Assembly: GCA_944324255.1 (NCBI GenBank)
Contig: CALUVM010000002.1
Coordinates: 1 to 64,000 of the forward strand
Source: Candidatus Gastranaerophilales bacterium
GTDB lineage: Bacteria; Cyanobacteriota; Vampirovibrionia; Gastranaerophilales; Gastranaerophilaceae
Length of the DNA stretch: 64,000 nucleotides
Direction of reading: 5' to 3'
Below the pieces are notes generated by a model. The model searched no databases and was not told the DNA's origin. It saw nothing but the letters and a program-made list of their open reading frames with translations. Position numbers and translations under genes: made by a program. Shown piece by piece: positions 8,537 to 18,076 of this stretch; the stretch's first letter is position 1; each line of letters begins with the position of its first letter.

Positions 8537-9613
8537 ATGGGAAATGAGATAGAAAAATTACAGGCAGTCTTAAGGGAGGACCCATCAAACTTTCAGGCAA
8601 GACGGGAGCTTGCCGTGAAACTTGCTGATAACGGTTTTAATGAAGAAGCTCTTTCAAACCTATTATACCTTGTGAAGTATTTTCCGGAAGATAGTGAAAT
8701 ACATTATAATCTCGGAATATTATACGAAAAAACAAAAGAGTTTAATAAGGCAAGAGAGGAATATGAAAAAGCAGTAGAACTTTCTCCGCAGGAGGATTAT
8801 TACTATAATCTCGGGGAAGTGCTTGTTGAATTGAAAGACTGGGACAATGCTATAAATGCTTTCAATAATGTATTGAAAACCGACCCTAAAGACGGAAATT
8901 GCTATTTTAATCTTGGAATTTGCTATTTTAATAAAGATGAAATGAATCTTGCCACGGATAATTTTCAAAAAGCAATTTCAATTAACCCTAATGATATCTA
9001 TGCACATTTCTATCTTGGAAATATTTATCAAAACAGCGGGCTTACTAACTTTGCCGCAGAAAGTTATAAAAAGGTTCTGGCGATATCTCCGGATTATAGC
9101 TGGGCATATTTTAATCTGGCATCAATAGCTTACAAAAATGAGAATATTGAAGAGGCTAAAGAATATCTTAAAAAAACTGTAGAATATAATCCAAATGATA
9201 TTGAAGCTTATAAACTTCTTACAAAAATTTGTATAAAACAAAATGAAATAGAAGAAATCCTTTCAATTCTTCAAAATTATCTCAACAATGAGGAGAATGG
9301 GGATATTTACTATCTTCTGGCAATGGTGTATAAGTATCTCGGAGATACTGAAAAATATGCCGCAGCCCTCGGTGAAGCTCTCGATTGCTCTTACACTCTG
9401 ACTTATCCGCATGATGTTGTAAAAAGAGAATATGATATTATAAGTCAGGAGTTTGATGAAGAGGAAGAAGAGGACGATGAGGAAGAAAGTAATAATATAG
9501 AAGATTATGAAGATGAAGACGGTTCCGGCGAAGAGGACGAAGAGGATGAAGAAAACGGAATTTTTGATGAAGAGGAAGAAGATTTAGATTCGGAAGACGA
9601 AAATGCTGAGTAG
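8537..9613 (+). CDS. TPR-repeat protein with a polyacidic C-terminal tail
   Basis: The 358-residue protein is almost entirely tetratricopeptide repeats up to about residue 290, with repeated patterns such as YYNLGEVLVELKDWDNAINAF and CYFNLGICYFNKDEMNLATDNF. The last 50 or so residues are mostly Asp and Glu and probably disordered. No signal peptide or membrane segment is seen, so it is probably a cytoplasmic scaffold with unknown partners. Its last 11 nt overlap the start of recN, so the two genes are co-translated. The acidic tail could mimic nucleic acid or bind basic proteins, but that is speculation. Confidence 0.85.
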   Translation: MGNEIEKLQAVLREDPSNFQARRELAVKLADNGFNEEALSNLLYLVKYFPEDSEIHYNLGILYEKTKEFNKAREEYEKAVELSPQEDYYYNLGEVLVELKDWDNAINAFNNVLKTDPKDGNCYFNLGICYFNKDEMNLATDNFQKAISINPNDIYAHFYLGNIYQNSGLTNFAAESYKKVLAISPDYSWAYFNLASIAYKNENIEEAKEYLKKTVEYNPNDIEAYKLLTKICIKQNEIEEILSILQNYLNNEENGDIYYLLAMVYKYLGDTEKYAAALGEALDCSYTLTYPHDVVKREYDIISQEFDEEEEEDDEEESNNIEDYEDEDGSGEEDEEDEENGIFDEEEEDLDSEDENAE

Positions 9614-11246
9614 AATTTTTATTAGAAATTATATATTAATAGATGAGCTGGAACTTGAGCTTGATAAGGGTTTAAATATTATAACCGGTGAAACGGGTGC
9701 GGGGAAAAGTATTCTTATTAATGCCATAGATATCGCATTCGGTGCAAAAGCAGGAAAAGAGGTTATAAAAACAGGAGCTGATAAAGCGGTTATTGAGATT
9801 ACTATTTTAAACGAAAAACAGAACATTGCTCCGCTTTTTGAAGAATACGGAATTGATATTACAGGAGAAGAAATAGTTCTTTCAAAAGAAATTACACCGA
9901 CCGGTTCACGTTCGAGAGTAAACGGCTGTTTAGTTAATCAGGAATTTGTAAGAATCTTCAGAGAACTTTTCCTTGATATTCATTCTCAGCATCAGACATA
10001 TTCATTTTTGCAGCCTAAATACCATATAACTCTTCTGGATTCGTATATAAAAGATTCCAATCTGGATGAGTATAAAAAGGAATATGAAAAATACAGAGGA
10101 CTTCTTTCTGATTTAGAAAATCTTAGAAATGCTTCTCAGAGAACAGAAGAACAAATAGATTTTCTTAAATTTCAGGTGAATGAGATAGAAGAAGCGGCTC
10201 TAAATTCAATAACCGAAGATGAAGATTTAAATAACGAACTCAATGTTCTTGAAAATGTTGAGAAATTAAAAGAACTTACCGGCAGTTCTTACTGGTCTTT
10301 ATCCGGAGATGACGGTTCAATTATAGAGGGATTGTTTCAGATTAAGGCAAATCTTTCCAGAGCTTCCGGCATGGATAACAGTCTTGAAGAAACAGAATCT
10401 GAACTAATCAGTGCAATTGAAACACTTAAAGATGTTTCTTCTTCATTAAGGGATTATTCTTCTTCTCTTGAAAATGATACAGAAAGAATTAACACAATTC
10501 AGGAAAGATTATTTTTGCTGGATAAGCTCAAACGCAAATATGGCGGGACTATAGAAAAAGTTATAGAAACGGGGAATAGTTTAAGAAAAGAGCTTGACGG
10601 AATAGAGTTTTCTACACAGAATATTGAAGCTCTTGAGTGTGAAATTGCCGGAACTGAGGCGGGGTTATTAAAACTTGCGGAAGAAATTTCATCAAAAAGG
10701 CAGGATTATGCAAAAGTGCTTTCGGCATTAATTGTTGAAAAACTCGAGAAACTTGAGCTGCCGAAAGTGCGGTTTGAAATAAGTTTTGAAAAGACCGGTT
10801 TAACACCAAACGGAATTGATAAAGTGGAATTTTTGATTTCCACAAACGTTTCAGAGGGCTTAAAACCTCTGGCTAAAGTAGCATCAGGCGGTGAAATATC
10901 AAGAGTTATGCTGGCAATAAAAACAATTTTTGCTCAGGCTGATAATATTGACACCGTTGTATTTGATGAAATTGATACAGGAATTTCCGGCAAAACATCA
11001 CAGGCGGTTGCCGATGAGGTTAAAGAACTTTCAAAATATATGCAGATAATTATGATTACCCATCAAGCAATAATAGCTTCAAAGTCTGACAGACATCTTT
11101 ATGTTAAAAAGACTCAGGATGATAAAACCAGTGTGGAAATTAAAATACTCAACGGAGAAGAGAAGCTCAAAGCAATAGCGGAACTGGCATCCGGAGGGGT
11201 TTCGGAAGAATCACTGGAATTTGCTAAAATGCTTGTGAATATATAA
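9603..11246 (+). CDS. recN: DNA repair protein RecN (SMC-like ATPase)
   Basis: The 547-residue protein starts MLSRIFIRNYILIDELELEL and carries Walker A GETGAGKS at about residues 29-36. Coiled-coil arms span roughly residues 150-370. The ABC signature SGGEISRVMLAI and Walker B TVVFDEIDTGISG lie in the C-terminal part. RecN holds DNA ends or sister chromatids during double-strand break repair. The ATG lies inside the upstream TPR gene with no separate promoter, so expression is probably coupled to it. An A+T-rich palindrome containing the stop codon follows. Confidence 0.95.
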   Translation: MLSRIFIRNYILIDELELELDKGLNIITGETGAGKSILINAIDIAFGAKAGKEVIKTGADKAVIEITILNEKQNIAPLFEEYGIDITGEEIVLSKEITPTGSRSRVNGCLVNQEFVRIFRELFLDIHSQHQTYSFLQPKYHITLLDSYIKDSNLDEYKKEYEKYRGLLSDLENLRNASQRTEEQIDFLKFQVNEIEEAALNSITEDEDLNNELNVLENVEKLKELTGSSYWSLSGDDGSIIEGLFQIKANLSRASGMDNSLEETESELISAIETLKDVSSSLRDYSSSLENDTERINTIQERLFLLDKLKRKYGGTIEKVIETGNSLRKELDGIEFSTQNIEALECEIAGTEAGLLKLAEEISSKRQDYAKVLSALIVEKLEKLELPKVRFEISFEKTGLTPNGIDKVEFLISTNVSEGLKPLAKVASGGEISRVMLAIKTIFAQADNIDTVVFDEIDTGISGKTSQAVADEVKELSKYMQIIMITHQAIIASKSDRHLYVKKTQDDKTSVEIKILNGEEKLKAIAELASGGVSEESLEFAKMLVNI

Positions 11247-11268
11247 GATATTTATTATCTTATATATT
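11238..11268. terminator. A+T-only palindrome at the recN stop codon
   Basis: AATATATAAGATA (11238-11250) and TATCTTATATATT (11256-11268) form a perfect 13-bp stem with a 5-nt loop; the recN TAA lies in the left arm. There is no T-run, so it may protect the mRNA 3' end rather than terminate. Confidence 0.4.
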
Positions 11269-11369
11269 CACTAACCAATCCGATATACTTATCTTTCTTC
11301 TATAAATATTAATTTTTTGTTTATTTTTTAATAATCTCCTGAAAAAAGTGATTAAATGATAGTAGTAAC

Positions 11370-11404
11370 TAGTGAATAGATTTTTTAGCGGATTATTATT
11401 CACT
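11370..11404. promoter_or_regulatory. Inverted repeat upstream of dnaK
   Basis: AGTGAATA (11371-11378) and TATTCACT (11397-11404) form an 8-bp inverted repeat with an 18-nt spacer, about 40 nt before the dnaK start. It could be an operator or an mRNA hairpin. It is not a CIRCE element, since TTAGCACTC/GAGTGCTAA is absent. The 13-nt string TAGTGAATAGATT (11370-11382) recurs at 46925-46937. Confidence 0.35.
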
Positions 11405-11428
11405 GTTCACCAAACGACATACAAGTAA

Positions 11429-13282
<1,854 letters not shown>

Positions 13283-13300
13283 TTAAGTAAAATTACAAAT

Positions 13301-13339
13301 AACAGGCGGGCGCCGGATTCAATCCGGCGCCCGCCTGTT
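13301..13339. terminator. G+C-rich terminator between dnaK and plsY
   Basis: AACAGGCGGGCGCCGGATT (13301-13319) is matched by its exact reverse complement at 13321-13339, then TTTATAT. It lies between convergent genes and may serve both strands. Confidence 0.85.
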
Positions 13340-13357
13340 TATATCAGCTTTAGAAAT

Positions 13358-13966
13358 TTATCTTACCTTGTTTTCAGTTCCGGCTCGAAGGCGTTTAATA
13401 TTTTCTCTGTGGAGATATACAATATAAATAGCTCCCAGAAGGCAATATCCTACATAGGCAATAGGTGTTCTGCAAAAATACATTATAAACGGAGAAAGTA
13501 TTAAAGCGGTAATTGAGCCAACGGAAACATATCTTGAAAAATATGTAACCACACCCCAGACGGCAGCAATGATAAATCCTGCCGTGAAATTAAGGGCAAA
13601 AATTGTTCCAATACCTGATGCAACTGATTTTCCGCCTTTAAATTGAAGGAAACAAGGCTTGCTATGTCCGATAATAACTGCAACTGCTGCAGCAACAGGA
13701 GCTATGCCTATTGAAGTTCCGGCATTGACAAAAAACTTTGCAAAAATTACCGGAAGAGCCCCTTTAATGGCATCAAGAACCATAACTGTAAAAAACCATT
13801 TTTTGCCGAGAACTCTTTTTACATTTGTAGCGCCGGTTGAGCCGGAACCTATTGTTCTTATATCTTGACCGGTTTTTGCTTTGACTATTAAGTATCCTGT
13901 AGGGATAGAGCCTATAATATAGGCGAACATTACGGTTAAAGCTAAATCAAATATAGCGTGTATCAT
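13358..13966 (-). CDS. plsY: Acyl-phosphate:glycerol-3-phosphate acyltransferase PlsY
   Basis: The 202-residue integral membrane protein has about five transmembrane segments and the three PlsY motifs: GSIPTGYL with GSGSTGATNVKRVLGKKW, FKGGKSVASGIG, and the C-terminal HRENIKRLRAGTENKVR. It moves the acyl group from acyl-phosphate, made by PlsX (encoded at 50.6-51.7 kb), to glycerol-3-phosphate, the first step of phospholipid synthesis at the inner membrane. A strong AAAGGAGG precedes the ATG. A minus-strand extended -10 TGGTATAAT lies 31 nt upstream and backs onto the promoter of the divergent ATPase gene. Confidence 0.95.
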   Translation of the reverse strand: MIHAIFDLALTVMFAYIIGSIPTGYLIVKAKTGQDIRTIGSGSTGATNVKRVLGKKWFFTVMVLDAIKGALPVIFAKFFVNAGTSIGIAPVAAAVAVIIGHSKPCFLQFKGGKSVASGIGTIFALNFTAGFIIAAVWGVVTYFSRYVSVGSITALILSPFIMYFCRTPIAYVGYCLLGAIYIVYLHRENIKRLRAGTENKVR

Positions 13967-14001
13967 ACTTCCTCCTTTTTAATAATTATTATACCAAATA
14001 T

Positions 14002-14030
14002 TTGCAAAAACTATTAATATCATTTAAAAT
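14002..14030 (+). promoter_or_regulatory. Promoter of the ATPase/TPR-rsmG-adh-pdc-gmk unit, leaderless type
   Basis: TTGCAA (14002-14007) and TAAAAT (14025-14030) are 17 nt apart. The -10 box ends 6 nt before the ATG at 14037 and there is no Shine-Dalgarno. Confidence 0.6.
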
Positions 14031-14036
14031 CGTTGT

Positions 14037-16274
14037 ATGGATTATGAATTTTTAAACAGCTCAATTGACAGAGAGAAAATAATTTTACCGGATTCTGATA
14101 AAATTAATCCCTTTTTATTAAAGAATAACTATGCGGAAATTATTAAAGCGATTGATTTTTTGGGTGCGAATGAAAAATTTTTATACATCCATGGTTTTTT
14201 AGGAACCGGAAAACGGCAATTTATTAATTATATTACGGAATTTCTGGCAAAGGATGTTATAAAATTAGAATATTATTGCAAAGAAGCAACTGTATGCGAT
14301 GATATTTTACTTTCTTTTATTGATACAATTGATAATCTGGCAATTTCAAAAGCTGTTAGTTTGAATGCAAAAATTACGACTCTGGGGGTAAAATTTTTGC
14401 AGAATATCTCATCCATTAAAAAACCTTTTGTGATTATACTTCATTCTCTTGATGATGTAAGAGATGAAAATATGCAGTTAATTTCCGATATGATGACTCA
14501 GGTTTTCAAGGAACCTAATGTTAAGCTTATTGTTTCAACCAGAGCGATGAAACAAAATTTGCTGGAAGGAATTCAGGAAGACAGAAAAGTTTTTCTAAAA
14601 GCATTTACAAAAGAACTTTTTAAAGAATTTTTATCATCTAACTCAATACAGGCAACAGATACGACAATTGAGGATTTTTATAAATATACAAGAGGATATT
14701 ATTATTATACGGCGCTGTCAGTTAAAATTATTCAAGCAACAAAAACCACACTAAATGATTTTTTACAAAGTTTTACATCGTCAGGAATGACTTTTGATTC
14801 TTATCTTGGTGTTACATATATTAATTTAATTCCAACGGCAATAAGAAACTTTTTCTGGTTTCTGCGCACGGTAAGACACGGATTAACCTTAAATGCTCTC
14901 GCTATTTTGGATTTATATGACGAGTTTTCAATTGAATATTTGAAATCTAATTTGATGATTTTTCAGTCCGGCGAAACTATTTATGTGCAGGATTATTTCT
15001 TGCAAAAAATAGATATTTCAATTCCTGACAAAACAGAAATTAAACTTCATAAATATATTATAGGTATTTATGAGGAACAGTTGAAACAGCCTTTAAAACA
15101 GCGTGCAATAAACATTTCAAGACAGGCATTAAGGGCAGAGATTGAATATCACAATAAGTGTATATTTGAGATAGAAAATGGATTAAGGGAACCTGTTGAA
15201 ACAGAAACTCCGGAGCTTCCGGTATTATCAGCCGAAGAACAAAAGTCTACAGCCCAGACATTGACAGATAAAATAAAAGAAGCAGAGGGTTTTGCTTCAG
15301 ATAAAAAATATACGGAAGCAATAGAAGAATATAGAAAAATTTTAGATACGGAAGGAATTGACCTTCGTACTGTAGTTGAAGTAAGACTGCGTCTGGCAAG
15401 ATTATATAAAGAAATTGAAGATTATCAGATGGCATGTCATTTTTATGAGTTAACGGAAACATACTATAAACAGCATAATGAACTTATAAATCTGAATTAT
15501 CTTTATTATGAAATGACGGATTTATATTTTAAAATGTATAAAAATGAAAGAGCCATAGAAACTATTAAAAAGGTTATTTATTCCGTTGACACGCCTCAAT
15601 CATTAATGGTAAATTCCTGCACTTTGCTCGGAAATATTTATTCTGAAATAAATAACTCTGATGAAGCATATTCATATTATAAAAAAGCTCTCGAATCTTT
15701 AGATGACAATACAGACAATAATCTGCTGGCAGAATTATATTTTAAATATGCTCTTGCCTGCGATGACAGAGAGGAAATGGAGGAGGCTTATAAATATTAT
15801 AACAAGTGTATCGGAATTCCGGTTGAGAATCCGTATAAATCACTTGCTTATTCAAACCTTGCCTCCTGCTATTATGAAAACGGCACTTATGACGAAGCCA
15901 GAGATTGTTTCTTAAAAGCATATAATCTTGATAAATCAAGTAATAATTATGACGGAATATATTATAATGCTTCACATCTTGCTAAAATTGACGAAAAAAA
16001 CAGACTGGAATATTTGCTTGAAGCAAAAAGAAGTGCAGAATTTATTAATGAAGATTTTTATATTTTAAAATCAACACTTGCTTTAGGTGATTATTATTAT
16101 AATGAACCGAATAAACATAAAGAAGCACTTATTGAGTACTTAAAAGCTAAAAAAACAGCAATAAATCTTGCCGAAACCGTAGACGCTGAAAAAATTGATG
16201 CCAGAATTGAAGATATGCGTTTGAGAATGAATAATGATGAATTTAATGAGATAGTGCACAAATATGGAAATTAG
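14037..16274 (+). CDS. STAND-like P-loop ATPase with C-terminal TPR repeats
   Basis: The 745-residue protein starts with a nucleotide-binding domain: Walker A GFLGTGKR at residues 53-60, a Walker B-like VIILHSLDD near 137 and KLIVSTRA as a sensor strand near 165. A helical region follows to about 400. From about 410 to 740 there are repeated TPRs, for example SLAYSNLASCYYENGTYDEARDCF. This matches STAND NTPases, which use repeats to sense a ligand and the ATPase as a switch, but no effector domain (TIR, protease, nuclease, HTH) is seen. It overlaps rsmG by 11 nt in an otherwise metabolic unit. Function unknown. Confidence 0.75.
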   Translation: MDYEFLNSSIDREKIILPDSDKINPFLLKNNYAEIIKAIDFLGANEKFLYIHGFLGTGKRQFINYITEFLAKDVIKLEYYCKEATVCDDILLSFIDTIDNLAISKAVSLNAKITTLGVKFLQNISSIKKPFVIILHSLDDVRDENMQLISDMMTQVFKEPNVKLIVSTRAMKQNLLEGIQEDRKVFLKAFTKELFKEFLSSNSIQATDTTIEDFYKYTRGYYYYTALSVKIIQATKTTLNDFLQSFTSSGMTFDSYLGVTYINLIPTAIRNFFWFLRTVRHGLTLNALAILDLYDEFSIEYLKSNLMIFQSGETIYVQDYFLQKIDISIPDKTEIKLHKYIIGIYEEQLKQPLKQRAINISRQALRAEIEYHNKCIFEIENGLREPVETETPELPVLSAEEQKSTAQTLTDKIKEAEGFASDKKYTEAIEEYRKILDTEGIDLRTVVEVRLRLARLYKEIEDYQMACHFYELTETYYKQHNELINLNYLYYEMTDLYFKMYKNERAIETIKKVIYSVDTPQSLMVNSCTLLGNIYSEINNSDEAYSYYKKALESLDDNTDNNLLAELYFKYALACDDREEMEEAYKYYNKCIGIPVENPYKSLAYSNLASCYYENGTYDEARDCFLKAYNLDKSSNNYDGIYYNASHLAKIDEKNRLEYLLEAKRSAEFINEDFYILKSTLALGDYYYNEPNKHKEALIEYLKAKKTAINLAETVDAEKIDARIEDMRLRMNNDEFNEIVHKYGN

Positions 16275-16869
16275 TATTAAGTCTGATTTTGAAAAATTTA
16301 AAGAAGTATTTCTGGAAGAAAATTCCAAACACAATCTTATATCAAAAAATGATGAGAAATTTTTGTTTGAAAAACATTTTTATGACTCTTTAGGGATAAA
16401 ATTATTTTTTGAAAAATATAAAATAAAAAAAGGAAAAATCCTTGATATCGGATGCGGGGGAGGTTTTCCTTGTGTTCCGGCAGCTATGGAATATCCTGAA
16501 TTTAATATAACAGGGATTGATAGTATCAGAAAAAAAATCAGCTCTGTTAATACAATAAAAGAAAAGCTCTCTCTTAGTAATTTGAATCTAATCTGTGACA
16601 GGGTTGAGAATCTAAAAGGGCAAAAATTTGATGTAATTATGAGCAGGGCAGTCGGAGATTTAGAGAAAATCTCATCCTATGCGCTGCCTTTGTTAAATAA
16701 AAACGGATATTTTATTGCATATAAATCAAAAAAAGCACTTGAAGAAATTGAGGGTGCAAAGAATGTTTTAAAACGCTATAATGCAAGAGTAGAAGATATT
16801 ATTGAGTATACTTTGCCGACAGACGAGGTTTATGAAAGATATCTTATAGTAATAAAGGAGGCGGAATGA
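16264..16869 (+). CDS. rsmG: 16S rRNA m7G527 methyltransferase RsmG
   Basis: The 201-residue protein has the SAM-binding motif ILDIGCGGGFPCVP at about residues 59-72, then GIDSIRKKIS and VIMSRAVGDLEKI, as in RsmG/GidB. It methylates G527 of 16S rRNA in the small subunit. The start overlaps the upstream ATPase gene and the stop overlaps the alcohol dehydrogenase gene by 4 nt, so translation is coupled on both sides. Its relative mnmG (gidA) is far away at 56.9 kb. Confidence 0.93.
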   Translation: MEISIKSDFEKFKEVFLEENSKHNLISKNDEKFLFEKHFYDSLGIKLFFEKYKIKKGKILDIGCGGGFPCVPAAMEYPEFNITGIDSIRKKISSVNTIKEKLSLSNLNLICDRVENLKGQKFDVIMSRAVGDLEKISSYALPLLNKNGYFIAYKSKKALEEIEGAKNVLKRYNARVEDIIEYTLPTDEVYERYLIVIKEAE

Positions 16870-18023
16870 AAAGTTTTAATTACAAAAACCCGACAGAAAT
16901 TATTTTCGGGAACGGAAGGATTAAAGAAATAGGAAGCCTGCTTGAAGGAAAAGCTAAAAAAGTTCTTTTAACGACAGGTAAAGGCAGTGTTAAACAAAAT
17001 GGAATTTTTGATACTGTTGTGAAATCTTTAAAAGAACATGGAATTGAATATGTAGAGTATTCGGGAATAAAACCGAATCCGACATTAAAACATGCGCAAG
17101 CGGGAGCTGCGCTTGCAAGAGAAGAAAAAGTGGACGGTATTCTTGCCCTCGGAGGCGGAAGCGTGGTTGATGAGAGTAAGGCGATAGCAATAGGTGCTTG
17201 TTATAAAGGTGATTTATGGGATTTTTATTCACATAAAGCCGTACCTAAAAAGTCTATTCCGTTGTATGTAATCCTAACTGTTCCGGCAACAGGTTCGGAG
17301 ATGAATCCTAACGGGGTTATAACCAATGAAGAAACCAAAGATAAATGGGGATTTAGAACTCCGTTGAATTATCCGGTATTTTCTATTCTTGACCCTGAAA
17401 CAACATTATCTCTTCCGATAGAGTATACAATTGCTGCTGCAATTGATATAATGACCCATTCAATGGAAGCTTATTTTTCTAAAACGGATGATGACTCATT
17501 TATTCTTGACAGATATGTTGAAGCTCTTGTTAAAGCAGATTTAGAAGCTTTAGAAAGACTTGTTAAAAATCCTAAGGATTTGGAAGCCAGAGCAAATATA
17601 ATGTGGACGGCAACTCTGGCCTGGAATGGTCTTGTTAACTGCGGGGCGGGGGAACATGTTATAGTAAACCATGTTATAGAACACCCGTTAAGTGCAGTTT
17701 ATGATATTACACATGCAAACGGGCTTGCAATCCTGATTCCTGCATCAATGACTTATTATAAAGAAAAATATCAAAAACGTCTTGCCGCATTCGGTAAAAA
17801 TGTTTTCGGGTTGAAAGAAGATAATGATATGAGTCTTGCAGAAAAGACTATTGTTCAATTCAGAGTTTTATTCAGCAGGCTGGGAGTTCCTGTTACCTTA
17901 TCCGAAGCCGGTATTAAAAATCCCGATATAGAATTTTTGGCTAATCAGACAATGAAACTTGTCGGAGATACAAAACTCTTAACAAAACATGATGTTGAAG
18001 AAATTTTAAAATTAGCTTTGTAA
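16866..18023 (+). CDS. Iron-containing alcohol dehydrogenase (YqhD/BdhA type)
   Basis: The 385-residue protein has the family's dinucleotide motif ILALGGGSVVDESKAIA and metal ligands in AAAIDIMTHSMEAY, HVIEHPLSA and DITHANGLA. YqhD/BdhA enzymes are usually NADPH-dependent and reduce aldehydes to alcohols. The gene starts 4 nt inside rsmG with GGAGG just upstream, and the decarboxylase gene follows after about 50 nt. That pairing suggests it reduces the aldehyde made by the decarboxylase, most simply acetaldehyde to ethanol. The substrate is inferred from context only. Confidence 0.88.
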   Translation: MKSFNYKNPTEIIFGNGRIKEIGSLLEGKAKKVLLTTGKGSVKQNGIFDTVVKSLKEHGIEYVEYSGIKPNPTLKHAQAGAALAREEKVDGILALGGGSVVDESKAIAIGACYKGDLWDFYSHKAVPKKSIPLYVILTVPATGSEMNPNGVITNEETKDKWGFRTPLNYPVFSILDPETTLSLPIEYTIAAAIDIMTHSMEAYFSKTDDDSFILDRYVEALVKADLEALERLVKNPKDLEARANIMWTATLAWNGLVNCGAGEHVIVNHVIEHPLSAVYDITHANGLAILIPASMTYYKEKYQKRLAAFGKNVFGLKEDNDMSLAEKTIVQFRVLFSRLGVPVTLSEAGIKNPDIEFLANQTMKLVGDTKLLTKHDVEEILKLAL

Positions 18024-18076
18024 AATAGGTGTATTTTTGATATTATTTACTCAACAGATTTGCAGAGGGTTTTATC

